Of a stretch of 64,000 nt of DNA, positions 10,330 through 24,060 are shown one piece after another. A program made the position numbers and the translations under genes. Numbering within the stretch: the stretch's first letter is position 1; each line of letters begins with the position of its first letter. The stretch is from contig OY848924.1 of the NCBI GenBank assembly GCA_963693285.1, forward strand, positions 4,977,214 to 5,041,213. The letters are read 5' to 3'. Under the pieces are notes generated by a model. It saw only the letters and a program-made list of their open reading frames with translations, searched no databases and was not told the origin of the DNA. Source of the DNA: Xestospongia muta. Its lineage: Eukaryota > Porifera > Demospongiae > Haplosclerida > Petrosiidae.

Positions 10330-11370
10330 CACTGATAAACTTACTAAACTCTTTAGATCAGCTTATTTAACCAGTTTTCACAGTTAATTTCTAATCTTTT
10401 TTAACTTTCAAAAAGCTCTAAACTCTTTATTTTAGAGTTTTAACCTATTTAGACTACTTTATTAGTATATTTAAGACAGATAAACTTACTAAACTCTTTA
10501 GATCAGCTTATTTAACCAGTTTTCACAGTTAATTTCTAATCTTTTTTAACTTTCAAAAAGCTCTAAACACTTTATTTTAGTCTTTTAACCTATTTAGACT
10601 ACTTTATTAGTATATTTAAGACAGATAAACTTACTAAACTCTTTAGATCAGCTTATTTAACCAGTTTTCACAGTTAATTTCTAATCTTTTTTAACTTTAA
10701 AAAAGCTCTAAACTCTTTATTTTAGAGTTTTAACCTATTTAGACTACTTTATTAGTATATTTAAGACAGATAAACTTACTAAACTCTTTAGATCAGCTTA
10801 TTTAACCAGTTTTCACAGTTAATTTCTAATCTTTTTTAACTTTCAAAAAGCTCTAAACACTTTGTTTCTGTCTTTTAACCTATTTAGACTACTTTATTAG
10901 TATATTAAACACTGATAAACTTACTAAACTCTTTAGATCAGCTTATTTAACCAGTTTTCACAGTTAATTTCTAATCTTTTTTAACTTTCAAAAAGCTCTA
11001 AACTCTTTATTTTAGAGTTTTAACCTATTAGACTACTTTATTAGTATATTTAAGACAGATAAACTTACTAAACTCTTTAGATCAGCTTATTTAACTAGTT
11101 TTCACAGTTAATTTCTAATCCTTTTTAACTTTCAAAAAGCTCTAAACTCTTTATTTTAGAGTTTTAACCTGTTTAGACTACTTTATTAGTATATTTAAGA
11201 GAGATAAACTTACTAAACTCTTTAGATCAGCTAATTTAACCAGTTTTGACAGTTAATTTCTAATATTTTTTAACTTTCAAAAAGCTCTAAACTCTTTATT
11301 TTAGAGTTTTAACCTATTTATACTACTTTATTAGTATATTTAAGACAGATAAACTTACTAAACTCTTTAG

Positions 11371-12540
11371 ATCAATTTATTTAACCAGTTTTCACAATTA
11401 ATTTTAAACTTTTTTATCTTTCAAAAAGCTCTAAACCCTTTATTTGGAGTTTTAACATATTTAGACTACTTTATTATTATATTTAAGAGAGATAAACTTA
11501 CTAAACTCTTTAGGTCAGCTAATTTAACCAGTTTTCACAGTTAATTTCTAATCTTTTTTAACTTTCAAAAAGCTCTAAACTCTTTATTTTAGTCTTTTAA
11601 CCTATTTTGACCACTTTATTAGTATATTTAAGACAGATAAACTTACTAAACTCTTTAGATCAGCTTATTAAACCAGTTTTCACAGTTAATTTCTAATCTT
11701 TTTTAACTTTCAAAAAGCACTAAACTCTTTATTTTTGAGTTTTAACCTATTTAGACTACTTTATTAGTATATTTAAGACAGATAAACTCACTAAAATCTT
11801 TAGATCAGCTTATTTAACCAGTTTTCACAGTTAATTTCTAATCTCTTTTAACTTTCAAAAAGCTCTAAACTCTTTATCTTAGAGGTTTAACCTATTTAGA
11901 CTACTTTATTAGTATATTTAAGATGATAAACTTACTAAACTCTTTAGATCAATTTATTTAACCAGTTTTCACAGTTAATTTCTAATCTTTTTTAACTCTC
12001 AAAAACTCTAAAGTCTTTATTTTAGAGTTTTAACCTATTTAGACTACTTTATTAGTATATTTAAGATAGATAAACTTACTAAACTCTTTAGATCAATTTA
12101 TTTAAACAGTTTTCACAATGAATTTCTAATCTTTTTTAACTTTCAAAAAGCTCTAAACACTTTATTTTAGAGTTTTAACCTATTTAGACTACTTTATTAG
12201 TATATTTAAGACAGATAAACTTACTCAACTCTTTAGATCAGCTAATTTAACCAGTTTTCACAGTTAATTTCTTATCTTTTTTAACTTTCAAAAAGCTCTA
12301 AACACTTTATTTTAGTCTTTTAACCTATTTAGACTACTTTATTAGTATATTTAAGACAGATAAACTTACTAAACTCTTTAGATCAGCTTATTTAACCAGT
12401 TTTCACAGTTAATTTCTAATCTTTTTTAACTTTCAAAAAGCTCTAAACTCTTTATTTTAGAGTTTTAACCGATTTAGACTACTTTATTAGTATATTTAAG
12501 ACAGATAAACTTACTAAACTCTTTAGATCAGCTTATTTAA
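11371..12540 (+). repeat. Zone II block, copy 1
   Basis: Matches 13251-14420 at offset 1880-1881 through TATTTGGAGT (11441), TTTTGACCAC (near 11606), AAGATGATAAAC (near 11921) and ACTCAACT (12223). One G is missing near 12004 (CAAAAACTC), giving the 1-bp change in offset. A preceding stretch, about 10.7-11.3 kb, instead matches 12.4-13.0 kb at offset 1735, so one monomer separates the two alignments. Confidence 0.78.
11441..11480 (+). repeat. TATTTGGAGT variant monomer (first of nine)
   Basis: The variant combines AAACCC, TATTTGGAGT and ACATATTTAG, preceded by ATTAATTTTAAAC and followed by TTATTATATTTAAGAGAG. Starts of TATTTGGAGT are 11441, 13321, 15490, 17805, 19395, 21129, 22840, 23419 and 23996. 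Related but different are the TATTTTGAGT copies near 14634, 26311 and 29937. It marks the start of the ordered zone II series. Confidence 0.85.
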
Positions 12541-12835
12541 CCAGTTTTCACAGTTAATTTCTAATCTTTTTTAACTTTCAAAAAGCTCTAAACACTTTGT
12601 TTCTGTCTTTTAACCTATTTAGACTACTTTATTAGTATATTAAACACTGATAAACTTACTAAACTCTTTAGATCAGCTTATTTAACCAGTTTTCACAGTT
12701 AATTTCTAATCTTTTTTAACTTTCAAAAAGCTCTAAACTCTTTATTTTAGAGTTTTAACCTATTAGACTACTTTATTAGTATATTTAAGACAGATAAACT
12801 TACTAAACTCTTTAGATCAGCTTATTTAACTAGTT

Positions 12836-14441
12836 TTCACAGTTAATTTCTAATCTTTTTTAACTTTCAAAAAGCTCTAAACTCTTTATTTTAGAGTTTT
12901 AACCTGTTTAGACTACTTTATTAGTATATTTAAGAGAGATAAACTTACTAAACTCTTTAGATCAGCTAATTTAACCAGTTTTCACAGTTAATTTCTAATA
13001 TTTTTTTACTTTCAAAAAGCTCTAAACTCTTTATTTTAGAGTTTTAATCTATTTAGACTACTTTATTAGTATATTTAAGACAGATAAACTTACTAAACTC
13101 TTTAGATCAGCTTATTTAACCATGTTTCACAGTTAATTTCCAATCTTTTTTAACTTTCAAAAAGCTCTAAACTCTTTATTTTAGAGTTTTAACCTATTTA
13201 GACTACTTTATTAGTATATTTAAGACAGATAAACTTACTAAACTCTTTAGATCAATTTATTTAACCAGTTTTCACAATTAATTTTAAACTTTTTTATCTT
13301 TGAAAAAGCTCTAAACCCTTTATTTGGAGTTTTAACATATTTAGACTACTTTATTATTATATTTAAGAGAGATAAACTTACTAAACTCTTTAGATCAGCT
13401 AATTTAACCAGTTTTCACAGTTAATTTCTAATCTTTTTTAACTTTCAAAAAGCTCTAAACACTTTATTTTAGTCTTTTAACCTATTTTGACCACTTTATT
13501 AGTATATTTAAGACAGATAAACTTACTAAACTCTTTAGATCAGCTTATTTAACCAGTTTTCACAGTTAATTTCTAATCTTTTTTAACTTTCAAAAAGCAC
13601 TAAACTCTTTATTTTTGAGTTTTAACCTATTTAGACTACTTTATTAGTATATTTAAGACAGATAAAATTACTAAAATCTTTAGATCAGCTTATTTAACTA
13701 GTTTTCACAGTTAATTTCTAATCTCTTTTAACTTTCAAAAAGCTCTAAACTCTTTATCTTAGAGGTTTAACCTATTTAGACTACTTTATTAGTATATTTA
13801 AGATGATAAACTTACTAAACTCTTTAGATCAATTTATTTAACCAGTTTTCACAGTTAATTTCTAATCTTTTTTAACTCTCAAAAAGCTCTAAAGTCTTTA
13901 TTTTAGAGTTTTAACCTATTTAGACTACTTTATTAGTATATTTAAGACAGATAAACTTACTAAACTCTTTAGATCAATTTATTTAAACAGTTTTCACAAT
14001 GAATTTCTAATTTTTTTTAACTTTCAAAAAGCTGTAAACACTTTATTTTAGAGTTTTAACCTATTCAGACTACTTTATTAGTATATTTAAGACAGATAAA
14101 CTTACTCAACTCTTTAGATCAGCTAATTTAACCAGTTTTCACAGTTATTTTCTTATCTTTTTTAACTTTCAAAAAGCTCTAAACACTTTATTTTAGTCTT
14201 TTAACCTATTTAGACTACTTTATTAGTATATTTAAGACAGATAAACTTACTAAACTCTTTAGATCAGCTTATTTAACCAGTTTTCACAGTTAATTTCTAA
14301 TCTTTTTTAACTTTCAAAAAGCTCTAAACTCTTTATTTTAGAGTTTTAACCTATTTAGACTACTTTATTAGTATATTTAACACAGATAAACTTACTAAAC
14401 TCTTTAGATCAGCTTATTTAACCAGTTTTCACAGTTAATTT
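12836..14441 (+). repeat. Zone II block, copy 2 (pairs with 15005-16610)
   Basis: Matches 15005-16610 at a constant offset of 2169 (15 monomers). Shared private changes include AATATTTTTTTAC at 12997, ACCATGTTTCACAG near 13120, TGAAAAAG near 13301, TTATTTTCTTATC near 14145 and TATTCAGAC near 14063. The match begins just after a CTAGTTTT/CCAGTTTT difference and ends where this copy has TCCAATC. Confidence 0.86.
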
Positions 14442-15066
14442 CCAATCTTTTATATCTTTCAAAAAGCTCTAAACTCTTTGTTTTAAAGTTTTAACCTATT
14501 TATACTACTTTATTAGTATATTTAAGACAGATAAACTTACTAAACTCTTAACATCAATTTATTTAACCTGTTTACACAATTAATTTTAAACTTTTTTTAT
14601 CTTTCAAAAAGCTCTAAACCCTTTATTTTGAGTTTTAAACTGTTTAGACTACTTTATTATTACATTTAAGAGAGATAAACTTACTAAACTCCTTAGATCA
14701 ATTTATTTAACCAGTTTTCACAGTTAATTTCTAATCTTTTTTAACTTTCAAAAAGTTCTAAACATATATTTTAGTCTTTTAACCTATTTAGACTACTTTA
14801 TTAGTATATTTAAGACAGATAAACTTACTAAACTCTTTAGATCAGCTTATTTAACCAGTTTTCACAGTTAATTTCTAATATTTTTAACTTTCAAAAAGCT
14901 CTAAACACTTTATTTTAGTTTTTTAACCTATTTAGACTACTTTATTAGTATATTTAACACAGATAAAGTTACTAAATTCTTTAGATCAGCTAATTTAACC
15001 AGTTTTCACAGTTAATTTCTAATCTTTTTTAACTTTCAAAAAGCTCTAAACTCTTTATTTTAGAGT
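14441..15066 (+). repeat. Four-monomer segment shared with 26130-26755 and 29753-30379
   Basis: Shared rare variants are TTTTATATCTTTC (14449), TTTAAAGTTTTAAC, TTAACATCAATT, TTTACACAATT, TTTTAAACTGTTTAG, CTCCTTAGATC, GTTCTAAACATAT and GATAAAGTTAC. The offset to zone III is 11689 for the first partner. The segment is far from its relatives and sits between two zone II blocks, so it moved or was left over when the blocks around it were duplicated. Confidence 0.82.
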
Positions 15067-16610
15067 TTTAACCTGTTTAGACTACTTTATTAGTATATTT
15101 AAGAGAGATAAACTTACTAAACTCTTTAGATCAGCTAATTTAACCAGTTTTCACAGTTAATTTCTAATATTTTTTTACTTTCAAAAAGCTCTAAACTCTT
15201 TATTTTAGAGTTTTAATCTATTTAGACTACTTTATTAGTATATTTAAGACAGATAAACTTACTAAACTCTTTAGATCAGCTTATTTAACCATGTTTCACA
15301 GTTAATTTCCAATCTTTTTTAACTTTCAAAAAGCTCTAAACTCTTTATTTTAGAGTTTTAACCTATTTAGACTACTTTATTAGTATATTTAAGACAGATA
15401 AACTTACTAAACTCTTTAGATCAATTTATTTAACCAGTTTTCACAATTAATTTTAAACTTTTTTATCTTTGAAAAAGCTCTAAACCCTTTATTTGGAGTT
15501 TTAACATATTTAGACTACTTTATTATTATATTTAAGAGAGATAAACTTACTAAACTCTTTAGATCAGCTAATTTAACCAGTTTTCACAGTTAATTTCTAA
15601 TCTTTTTTAACTTTCAAAAAGCTCTAAACACTTTATTTTAGTCTTTTAACCTATTTTGACCACTTTATTAGTATATTTAAGACAGATAAACTTACTAAAC
15701 TCTTTAGATCAGCTTATTTAACCAGTTTTCACAGTTAATTTCTAATCTTTTTTAACTTTCAAAAAGCACTAAACTCTTTATTTTTGAGTTTTAACCTATT
15801 TAGACTACTTTATTAGTATATTTAAGACAGATAAAATTACTAAAATCTTTAGATCAGCTTATTTAACTAGTTTTCACAGTTAATTTCTAATCTCTTTTAA
15901 CTTTCAAAAAGCTCTAAACTCTTTATCTTAGAGGTTTAACCTATTTAGACTACTTTATTAGTATATTTAAGATGATAAACTTACTAAACTCTTTAGATCA
16001 ATTTATTTAACCAGTTTTCACAGTTAATTTCTAATCTTTTTTAACTCTCAAAAAGCTCTAAAGTCTTTATTTTAGAGTTTTAACCTATTTAGACTACTTT
16101 ATTAGTATATTTAAGACAGATAAACTTACTAAACTCTTTAGATCAATTTATTTAAACAGTTTTCACAATGAATTTCTAATTTTTTTTAACTTTCAAAAAG
16201 CTGTAAACACTTTATTTTAGAGTTTTAACCTATTCAGACTACTTTATTAGTATATTTAAGACAGATAAACTTACTCAACTCTTTAGATCAGCTAATTTAA
16301 CCAGTTTTCACAGTTATTTTCTTATCTTTTTTAACTTTCAAAAAGCTCTAAACACTTTATTTTAGTCTTTTAACCTATTTAGACTACTTTATTAGTATAT
16401 TTAAGACAGATAAACTTACTAAACTCTTTAGATCAGCTTATTTAACCAGTTTTCACAGTTAATTTCTAATCTTTTTTAACTTTCAAAAAGCTCTAAACTC
16501 TTTATTTTAGAGTTTTAACCTATTTAGACTACTTTATTAGTATATTTAACACAGATAAACTTACTAAACTCTTTAGATCAGCTTATTTAACCAGTTTTCA
16601 CAGTTAATTT
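15005..16610 (+). repeat. Zone II block, copy 3 (pairs with 12836-14441)
   Basis: A near-identical 1.6 kb copy separated from copy 2 by a 14442-15004 spacer. That spacer belongs to a different family (see 14441-15066), so copy 3 is not a simple tandem: either a 15-monomer tandem included the spacer, or the spacer was introduced later. The left end continues from the spacer monomer GATAAAGTTAC. Confidence 0.85.
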
Positions 16611-17239
16611 CTAATCTTTTTTAACTTTCAAAAAGCTCTAAACACTTTGTTTCTGTCTTTTAACCTATTTAGACTACTTTATTAGTATATTAAACACTGA
16701 TAAACTTACTAAACTCTTTAGATCAGCTTATTTAACCAGTTTTCACAGTTAATTTCTAATCTTTTTTAACTTTCAAAAAGCTCTAAACTCTTTATTTTAG
16801 AGTTTTAACCTATTTAGACTACTTTATTAGTATATTTAAGACAGATAAACTTACTAAACTCTTTAGATCAGCTTATTTAACTAGTTTTCACAGTTAATTT
16901 CTAATCTTTTTTAACTTTCAAAAAGCTCTAAACTCTTTATTTTAGAGTTTTAACCTGTTTAGACTACTTTATTAGTATATTTAAGAGAGATAAACTTACT
17001 AAACTCTTTAGATAAGCTAATTTAACCAGTTTTCACAGTTAATTTCTAATATTTTTTAACTTTCAAAAAGCTCTAAACTCTTTATTTTAGAGTTTTAATC
17101 TATTTAGACTACTTTATTAGTATATTTAAGACAGATAAACTTACTAAACTCTTTAGATCAGCTTATTTAACCATGTTTCATAGTTAATTTCCAATCTTTT
17201 TTAACTTTCAAAAAGCTCTAAACTCTTTATTTTAGAGTT

Positions 17240-17937
17240 TTAACCTATTTAGACTACTTTATTAGTATATTTAAGAGAGATAAACTTACTAAACTCTTTA
17301 GATCAGCTTATTTAACCAGTTTTCACAGTTAATTTCTAATCTTTTTTAACTTTCAAAAAGTTCTAAACACTTTATTTTAGAGTTTTAACCTATTAGACTA
17401 CTTTATTAATATATTTAAGACAATTAAACTTACTAAACTCTTTAGACCACTTATTTAACTAGTTTTCACAGTTAATTTCTAATCTTTTTTAACTTTCAAA
17501 AAGCTCTAAACTCTTTATTTTAGAGTTTTAACCTATTTGGACTACTTTATTAGTATATTTAAGAGAGATAAACTTACTAAACTCTTTAGATCAGCTAATT
17601 TAACCAGTTTTCACAGTTAATTTCTAATATTTTTTAACTTTCAAAAAGCTCTAAACTCTTTATTTTAGTCTTTTAAGATATTTAGATTACTTTATTAGTA
17701 TATTTAACACAGATAAACTTACTAAACTCTTTAGATCAATTTATTTAACCAGTTTTCACAATTAATTTTAAACTTTTTTATCTTTCAAAAAGCTGTAAAC
17801 CCTTTATTTGGAGTTTTAACATATTTAGACTACGTTATTATTATATTTAAGAGAGATAAACTTACTAAACTCTTTAGATCAGCTAATTTAACCAGTTTTC
17901 ACAGTTAATTTCTAATCTTTTTTAACTTTCAAAAAGC
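17240..17937 (+). repeat. 11-monomer-offset block, copy 1 (offset 1590)
   Basis: Matches about 18830-19527. Shared marks are GTTCTAAACAC, ACCTATTAGAC, TTATTAATATATTT (17403 against 18993), TTTAGACCA, ACCTATTTGGAC, TTTAAGATATTTAG and AGCTGTAAACCC. It carries private CAATTAAAC near 17421 (partner CAGATAAAC). At 17938 the register jumps by exactly one monomer relative to the partner. Confidence 0.82.
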
Positions 17938-17945
17938 ACTAAACT
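17930..17945 (+). repeat. Junction of a one-monomer deletion
   Basis: Upstream of here the match to the second copy has offset 1590; downstream (AAAAAGCACT at 17931 against 19666) it has 1735, a difference of 145. The monomer missing here is the TTTTGACCAC one, which is present in the copies at about 11.6, 13.5, 15.65, 19.56 and 21.27 kb. A clean loss of one unit in register is what unequal exchange or slippage predicts. Confidence 0.8.
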
Positions 17946-18829
17946 CTTTATTTTATAATTTTAACCTATTTAGACTACTTTATTAGTATATTTAAGACAG
18001 ATAAACTTACTAAAATCTTTAGATCAGCTTATTTAACCAGTTTTCACAGTTAATTTCTAATCTCTTTTAACTTTCAAAAAGCTCTAAACTGTTTATCTTA
18101 GAGGTTTAACCTATTTAGACTACTTTATTAGTATATTTAAGATGATAAACTTACTAAACTCTTTAGATCAATTTATTTAACCAGTTTTCACAGTTAATTT
18201 CTAATCTTTTTTAACTTTCAAAAAGCTCTAAACTCTTTATTTTAGAGTTTTAACCTATTTAGACTACTTTATTAGTATATTTAAGACAGATAAACTTACT
18301 AAACTCTTTAGATCAGCTTATTTAACCAGTTTTCACAGTTAATTTCTAATCTTTTTTAACTTTCAAAAAGCTCTAAACACTTTATTTTAGTCTTTTAACC
18401 TATTTAGACTACTTTATTAGTATATTTAAGACAGATAAACTTACTAAACTCTTTAGATCAGCTTATTTAACCAGTTTTCACAGTTAATTTCTAATCTTTT
18501 TTAACATTCAAAAAGCACTAAACTCTTTATTTTAGAGTTTTAACCTATTTAGACTACTTTATTATTATATTTAAGAGAGATAAACTTACTAAACTCTTTA
18601 GATCAGCTTATTTAACCAGGTTTCTCAGTTAATTTCTAATCCTTTTTAACTTTCAAAAAGCTCTAAACTCTTTATTTTAGAGTTTTAACCTATTTAGACT
18701 ACTTTATTAGTATATTTAAGACAGAACAACTTACTAAACTCTTTAGATCAGCTTATTTAACCAGTTTTCACAGTTAATTTCTAATCTTTTTTGACTTTCA
18801 AAAAGCTCTAAACTCTTTATTTTAGAGTT

Positions 18830-19527
18830 TTAACCTATTTAGACTACTTTATTAGTATATTTAAGAGAGATAAACTTACTAAACTCTTTAGATCAGCTTA
18901 TTTAACCAGTTTTCACAGTTAATTTCTAATCTTTTTTAACTTTCAAAAAGTTCTAAACACTTTATTTTAGAGTTTTAACCTATTAGACTACTTTATTAAT
19001 ATATTTAAGACAGATAAACTTACTAAACTCTTTAGACCAGTTATTTAACTAGTTTTCACAGTTAATTTCTAATCTTTTTTAACTTTCAAAAAGCTCTAAA
19101 CTCTTTATTTTAGAGTTTTAACCTATTTGGACTACTTTATTAGTATATTTAAGAGAGATAAACTTACTAAACTCTTTAGATCAGCTAATTTAACCAGTTT
19201 TCACAGTTAATTTCTAATATTTTTTAACTTTCAAAAAGCTCTAAACTCTTTATTTTAGTCTTTTAAGATATTTAGATTACTTTATTAGTATATTTAACAC
19301 AGATAAACTTACTAAACTCTTTAGATCAATTTATTTAACCAGTTTTCACAATTAATTTTAAACTTTTTTATCTTTCAAAAAGCTGTAAACCCTTTATTTG
19401 GAGTTTTAACATATTTAGACTACTTTATTATTATATTTAAGAGAGATAAACTTACTAAACTCTTTAGATCAGCTAATTTAACCAGTTTTCACAGTTAATT
19501 TCTAATCTTTTTTAACTTTCAAAAAGC
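18830..19527 (+). repeat. 11-monomer-offset block, copy 2 (offset 1590)
   Basis: Partner of 17240-17937. It retains the TTTTGACCAC monomer directly downstream, so it represents the fuller order. It continues with the zone II series to about 20.1 kb, with small private losses such as TCACAGTAATTTC near 19924 and CAAAAGGCTC near 19962. Confidence 0.8.
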
Positions 19528-21170
19528 TCTAAACACTTTATTTTAGTCTTTTAACCTATTTTGACCACTTTATTAGTATATTTAAGACAGATAAACTTAC
19601 TAAACTCTTTAGATCAGCTTATTTAACCAGTTTTCACAGTTAATTTCTAATCTTTTTTAACTTTCAAAAAGCACTAAACTCTTTATTTTTGAGTTTTAAC
19701 CTATTTAGACTACTTTATTAGTATATTTAAGACAGATAAACTTACTAAAATCTTTAGATCAGCTTATTTAACCAGTTTTCACAGTTAATTTCTAATCTCT
19801 TTTAACTTTCAAAAAGCTCTAAACTCTTTATCTTAGAGGTTTAACCTATTTAGACTACTTTATTAGTATATTTAATATGATAAACTTACTAAACTCTTTA
19901 GATCAATTTATTTAACCAGTTTTCACAGTAATTTCTAATCTTTTTTAACTCTCAAAAGGCTCTAAAGTCTTTATTTTAGAGTTTTAACCTATTTAGACTA
20001 CTTTATTAGTATATTTAAGACAGATAAACTTACTAAACTCTTTAGATCAATTTATTTAAACAGTTTTCACAATGAATTTCTAATCGTTTTTAACTTTCAA
20101 AAAGCTCTAAACACTTTATTTTAGTCTTTTAACCTATTTAGACTACTTTATTAGTATATTTAAGACAGATAAACTTACTAAACTCTTTAGATCAGCTTAT
20201 TTAACCAGTTTTCACAGATAAATTCTAATCTTTTTTAACTTTCAAAAAGCTCTAAACTCTTTATTTTAGAGTTTTAACCTATTTAGACTACTTTATTAGT
20301 ATATTTAAGACAGATAAACTTACTAAACTCTTTAGATCAGCTTATTTAACCAGTTTTCACAGTTAATTTCTAATCTTTTTTAACTTTCAAAAAGCTTCAA
20401 ACACTTTGTTTCTGTCTTTTAACCTATTTAGACTACTTTATTAGTATATTAAACACTGATAAACTTACTAAACTCTTTAGATCAGCTTATTTAACCAGTT
20501 TTCACAGTTAATTTCTAATCTTTTTTAACCTTAAAAAAGCTCTAAACTCTTTATTTTAGAGTTTTAACCTATTAGACTACTTTATTAGTATATTTAAGAC
20601 AGATAAACTTACTAAACTCTTTAGATCAGCTTATTTAACTAGTTTTCACAGTTAATTTCTAATCTTTTTAACTTTCAAAAAGCTCTAAACTCTTTATTTT
20701 AGAGTTTAAACCTGTTTAGACTACTTTATTAGTATATTTAAGAGAGATAAACTTACTAAACTCTTTAGATCAGCTAATTTAACCAGTTTTCACAGTTAAT
20801 TTCTAATATTTTTTAACTTTCAAAAAGCTCTAAACTCTTTATTTTAGAGTTTTAATCTATTTAGACTACTTTATTAGTATATTTAAGACAGATAAACTTA
20901 CTAAACTCTTTAGATCAGCTTATTTAACCATGTTTCACAGTTAATTTCCAATCTTTTTTAACTTTCAAAAAGCTCTAAACTCTTTATTTTAGAGTTTTAA
21001 CCTATTTATACTACTTTATTAGTATATTTAAGACAGATAAACTTACTAAACTCTTTAGATCAATTTATTTAACCAGTTTTCACAATTAATTTTAAACTTT
21101 TTTATCTTTCAAAAAGCTCTAAACCCTTTATTTGGAGTTTTAACATATTTAGACTACTTTATTATTATAT

Positions 21171-21182
21171 TTAAGAGATCAG
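21171..21182 (+). repeat. 24-bp internal deletion in a monomer
   Basis: Here TTAAGAGATCAG joins the middle of the monomer to the GATC region. Sister copies (for example 15533-15568) have 36 bases for this stretch. Short identical AGA/AGAT words at both edges suggest microhomology or slippage. It explains why the spacing 21129 to 22840 is 1711 rather than about 1735. Confidence 0.82.
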
Positions 21183-22759
21183 CTAATTTAACCAGTTTTC
21201 ACAGTTAATTTCTAATCTTTTTTAACTTTCAAAAAGCTCTAAACACTTTATTTTAGTCTTTTAACCTATTTTGACCACTTTATTAGTATATTTAAGACAG
21301 ATCAACTTACTAAACTCTTTAGATCAGCTTATTTAACCAGTTTTCACAGTTAATTTCTAATCTTTTTAACTTTCAAAAAGCACTAAACTCTTTATTTTTG
21401 AGTTTTAACCTATTTAGACTACTTTATTAGTATATTTAAGACAGATAAACTTACTAAAATCTTTAGATCAGCTTATTTAACAAGTTTCACAGATAATTTC
21501 TAATCTCTTTTAACTTTCAAAAAGCTCTAAACTCTTTATCTTAGAGGTGTAACCTATTTAGACAACTTTATTAGTATATTTAAGATGATAAACTTACTAA
21601 ACTCTTTAGATCAATTTATTTAACCAGTTTTCACAGTTAATTTCTAATCTTTTTTAACTCTCAAAAAGCTCTAAAGTCTTTATTTTAGAGTTTTAACCTA
21701 TTTAGACTACTTTATTAGTATATTTAAGACAGATAAACTTACTAAACTCTTTAGATCAGCTTATTTAACCAGTTTTCACAGTTAATTTCTAATCTTTTTT
21801 AACTTTCAAAAAGCTCTAAACTCTTTATTTTAGAGTTTTAACCTATTTAGACTACTTTATTAGTATATTTAAGACAGATAAACTTACTAAACTCTTTAGA
21901 TCAGCTTATTTAACCAGTTTTTACAGTTAATTTCTAATCTTTTTTAACTTTCAAAAAGCTCTAAACACTTTATTTTAGTCTTTTAACCTATTTAGACTAC
22001 TTTATTAGTATATTTAAGACAGATAAACTTACTAAACTCTTTAGATCAGCTTATTTAACCAGTTTTCACAGTTAATTTCTAATCTTTTTTAACTTTCAAA
22101 AAGCACTAAACTCTTTATTTTAGAGTTTTAACCTATTTAGACTATTTTATTATTATATTTAAGAGAGATAAACTTACTAAACTCTTTAGATCAGCTTATT
22201 TAACCAGGTTTCTCAGTTAATTTCTAATCCTTTTTAACTTTCAAAAAGCTCTAAACTCTTTATTTTAGAGTTTTAACCTATTTAGACTACTTTATTAGTA
22301 TATTTAAGACAGAACAACTTACTAAACTCTTTAGATCAGCTTATTTAACCAGATTTCACAGTTAATTTCTAATCTTTTTTAACTTTCAAAAAGCTCTAAA
22401 CTCTTTATTTTAGAGTTTTAACCTATTTAGACTACTTTATTAGTATATTTAAGACAGATAAACTTACTAAACTCTTTAGATCAGCTTATTTAACCAGTTT
22501 TCACAGTTAATTTCTAATCTTTTTTAACGTTCCAAAAGCTCTAAACTCATTATTTTAGAGTTTTAATCTATTTAGACTACTTTATTAGTATATTTAAGAC
22601 AGATAAACTTACTAAACTCTTTAGATCAGCTTATTTAACCATGTTTCCCAGTTAATTTCCAATCTTTTTCAACTTTCAAAAAGCTCTAAACTCTTTATTT
22701 TAGAGTTTTAACCTATTTATACTACTTTATTAGTATATTTAAGACAGATAAACTTACTA

Positions 22760-24060
22760 AACTCTTTAGATCAATTTATTTAACCAGTTTTCACAATTAA
22801 TTTTAAACTTTTTTATCTTTCAAAAAGCTCTAAACCCTTTATTTGGAGTTTTAACATATTTAGACTACTTTATTATTATATTTAAGAGAGATAAACTTAC
22901 TAAACTCTTTAGATCAGCTTATTTAACCAGTTTTCACAGTTAATTTCTAATCTTTTTTAACTTTCAAAAAGCTCTAAACTCTTTATTTTAGAGTTTTAAC
23001 CTATTTAGACTACTTTATTAGTATATTTAAGACAGATAAACTTACTAAACTCTTTAGATCAGCTTATTTAACCAGTTTTCACAGTTAATTTCTAATCTTT
23101 TTTAACTTTCCAAAAGCTCTAAACTCTTTATTTTAGAGTTTTAATCTATTTAGACTACTTTATTAGTATATTTAAGACAGATAAACTTACTAAACTCTTT
23201 AGATCAGCTTATTTAACCATGTTTCCCAGTTAATTTCCAATCTTTTTCAACTTTCAAAAAGCTCTAAACTCTTTATTTTAGAGTTTTAACCTATTTATAC
23301 TACTTTATTAGTATATTTAAGACAGATAAACTTACTAAACTCTTTAGATCAATTTATTTAACCAGTTTTCACAATTAATTTTAAACTTTTTTATCTTTCA
23401 AAAAGCTCTAAACCCTTTATTTGGAGTTTTAACATATTTAGACTACTTTATTATTATATTTAAGAGAGATAAACTTACTAAACTCTTTAGATCAGCTTAT
23501 TTAACCAGTTTTCACAGTTAATTTCTAATCTTTTTTAACTTTCAAAAAGCTCTAAACTCTTTATTTTAGAGTTTTAACCTATTTAGACTACTTTATTAGT
23601 ATATTTAAGACAGACAAACTTACTAAACTCTTTAGATCAGCTTATTTAACCAGTTTTCACAGTTAATTTCTAATCTTTTTTAACTTTCAAAAAGCTCTAA
23701 AGTCTTTATTTTAGAGTTTTAACCTATTTAGACTACTTTATTAGTATATTTAAGACAGATAAACTTACTAAACTCTTTAGATCAGCTTATTTAACCATGT
23801 TTCACAGTTAATTTCCAATCTTTTTTAACTTTCAAAAAGCTCTACACTCTTTATTTTAGAGTTTTAACCTATTTATACTACTTTATTAGTATATTTAAGA
23901 CAGATAAACTTACTAAACTCTTTAGATCAATTTATTTAACCAGTTTTCACAAATAATTTTAAACTTTTTTATCTTTCAAAAAGCTCTAAACCCTTTATTT
24001 GGAGTTTTAACATATTTAGACTACTTTATTATTATATTTAAGAGAGATAAACTTACTAAA
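22760..24060 (+). repeat. Four-monomer tandem repeat (period about 578)
   Basis: TATTTGGAGT occurs at 22840, 23419 and 23996, spacings 579 and 577. The four-monomer pattern also carries ACCATGTTTCCCAG (near 22637 and 23216), replaced by ACCATGTTTCACAG near 23796, and TCCAAAAGC (near 22531 and 23108). The first two units are the more alike. This is the shortest higher-order period in zone II. Confidence 0.8.
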
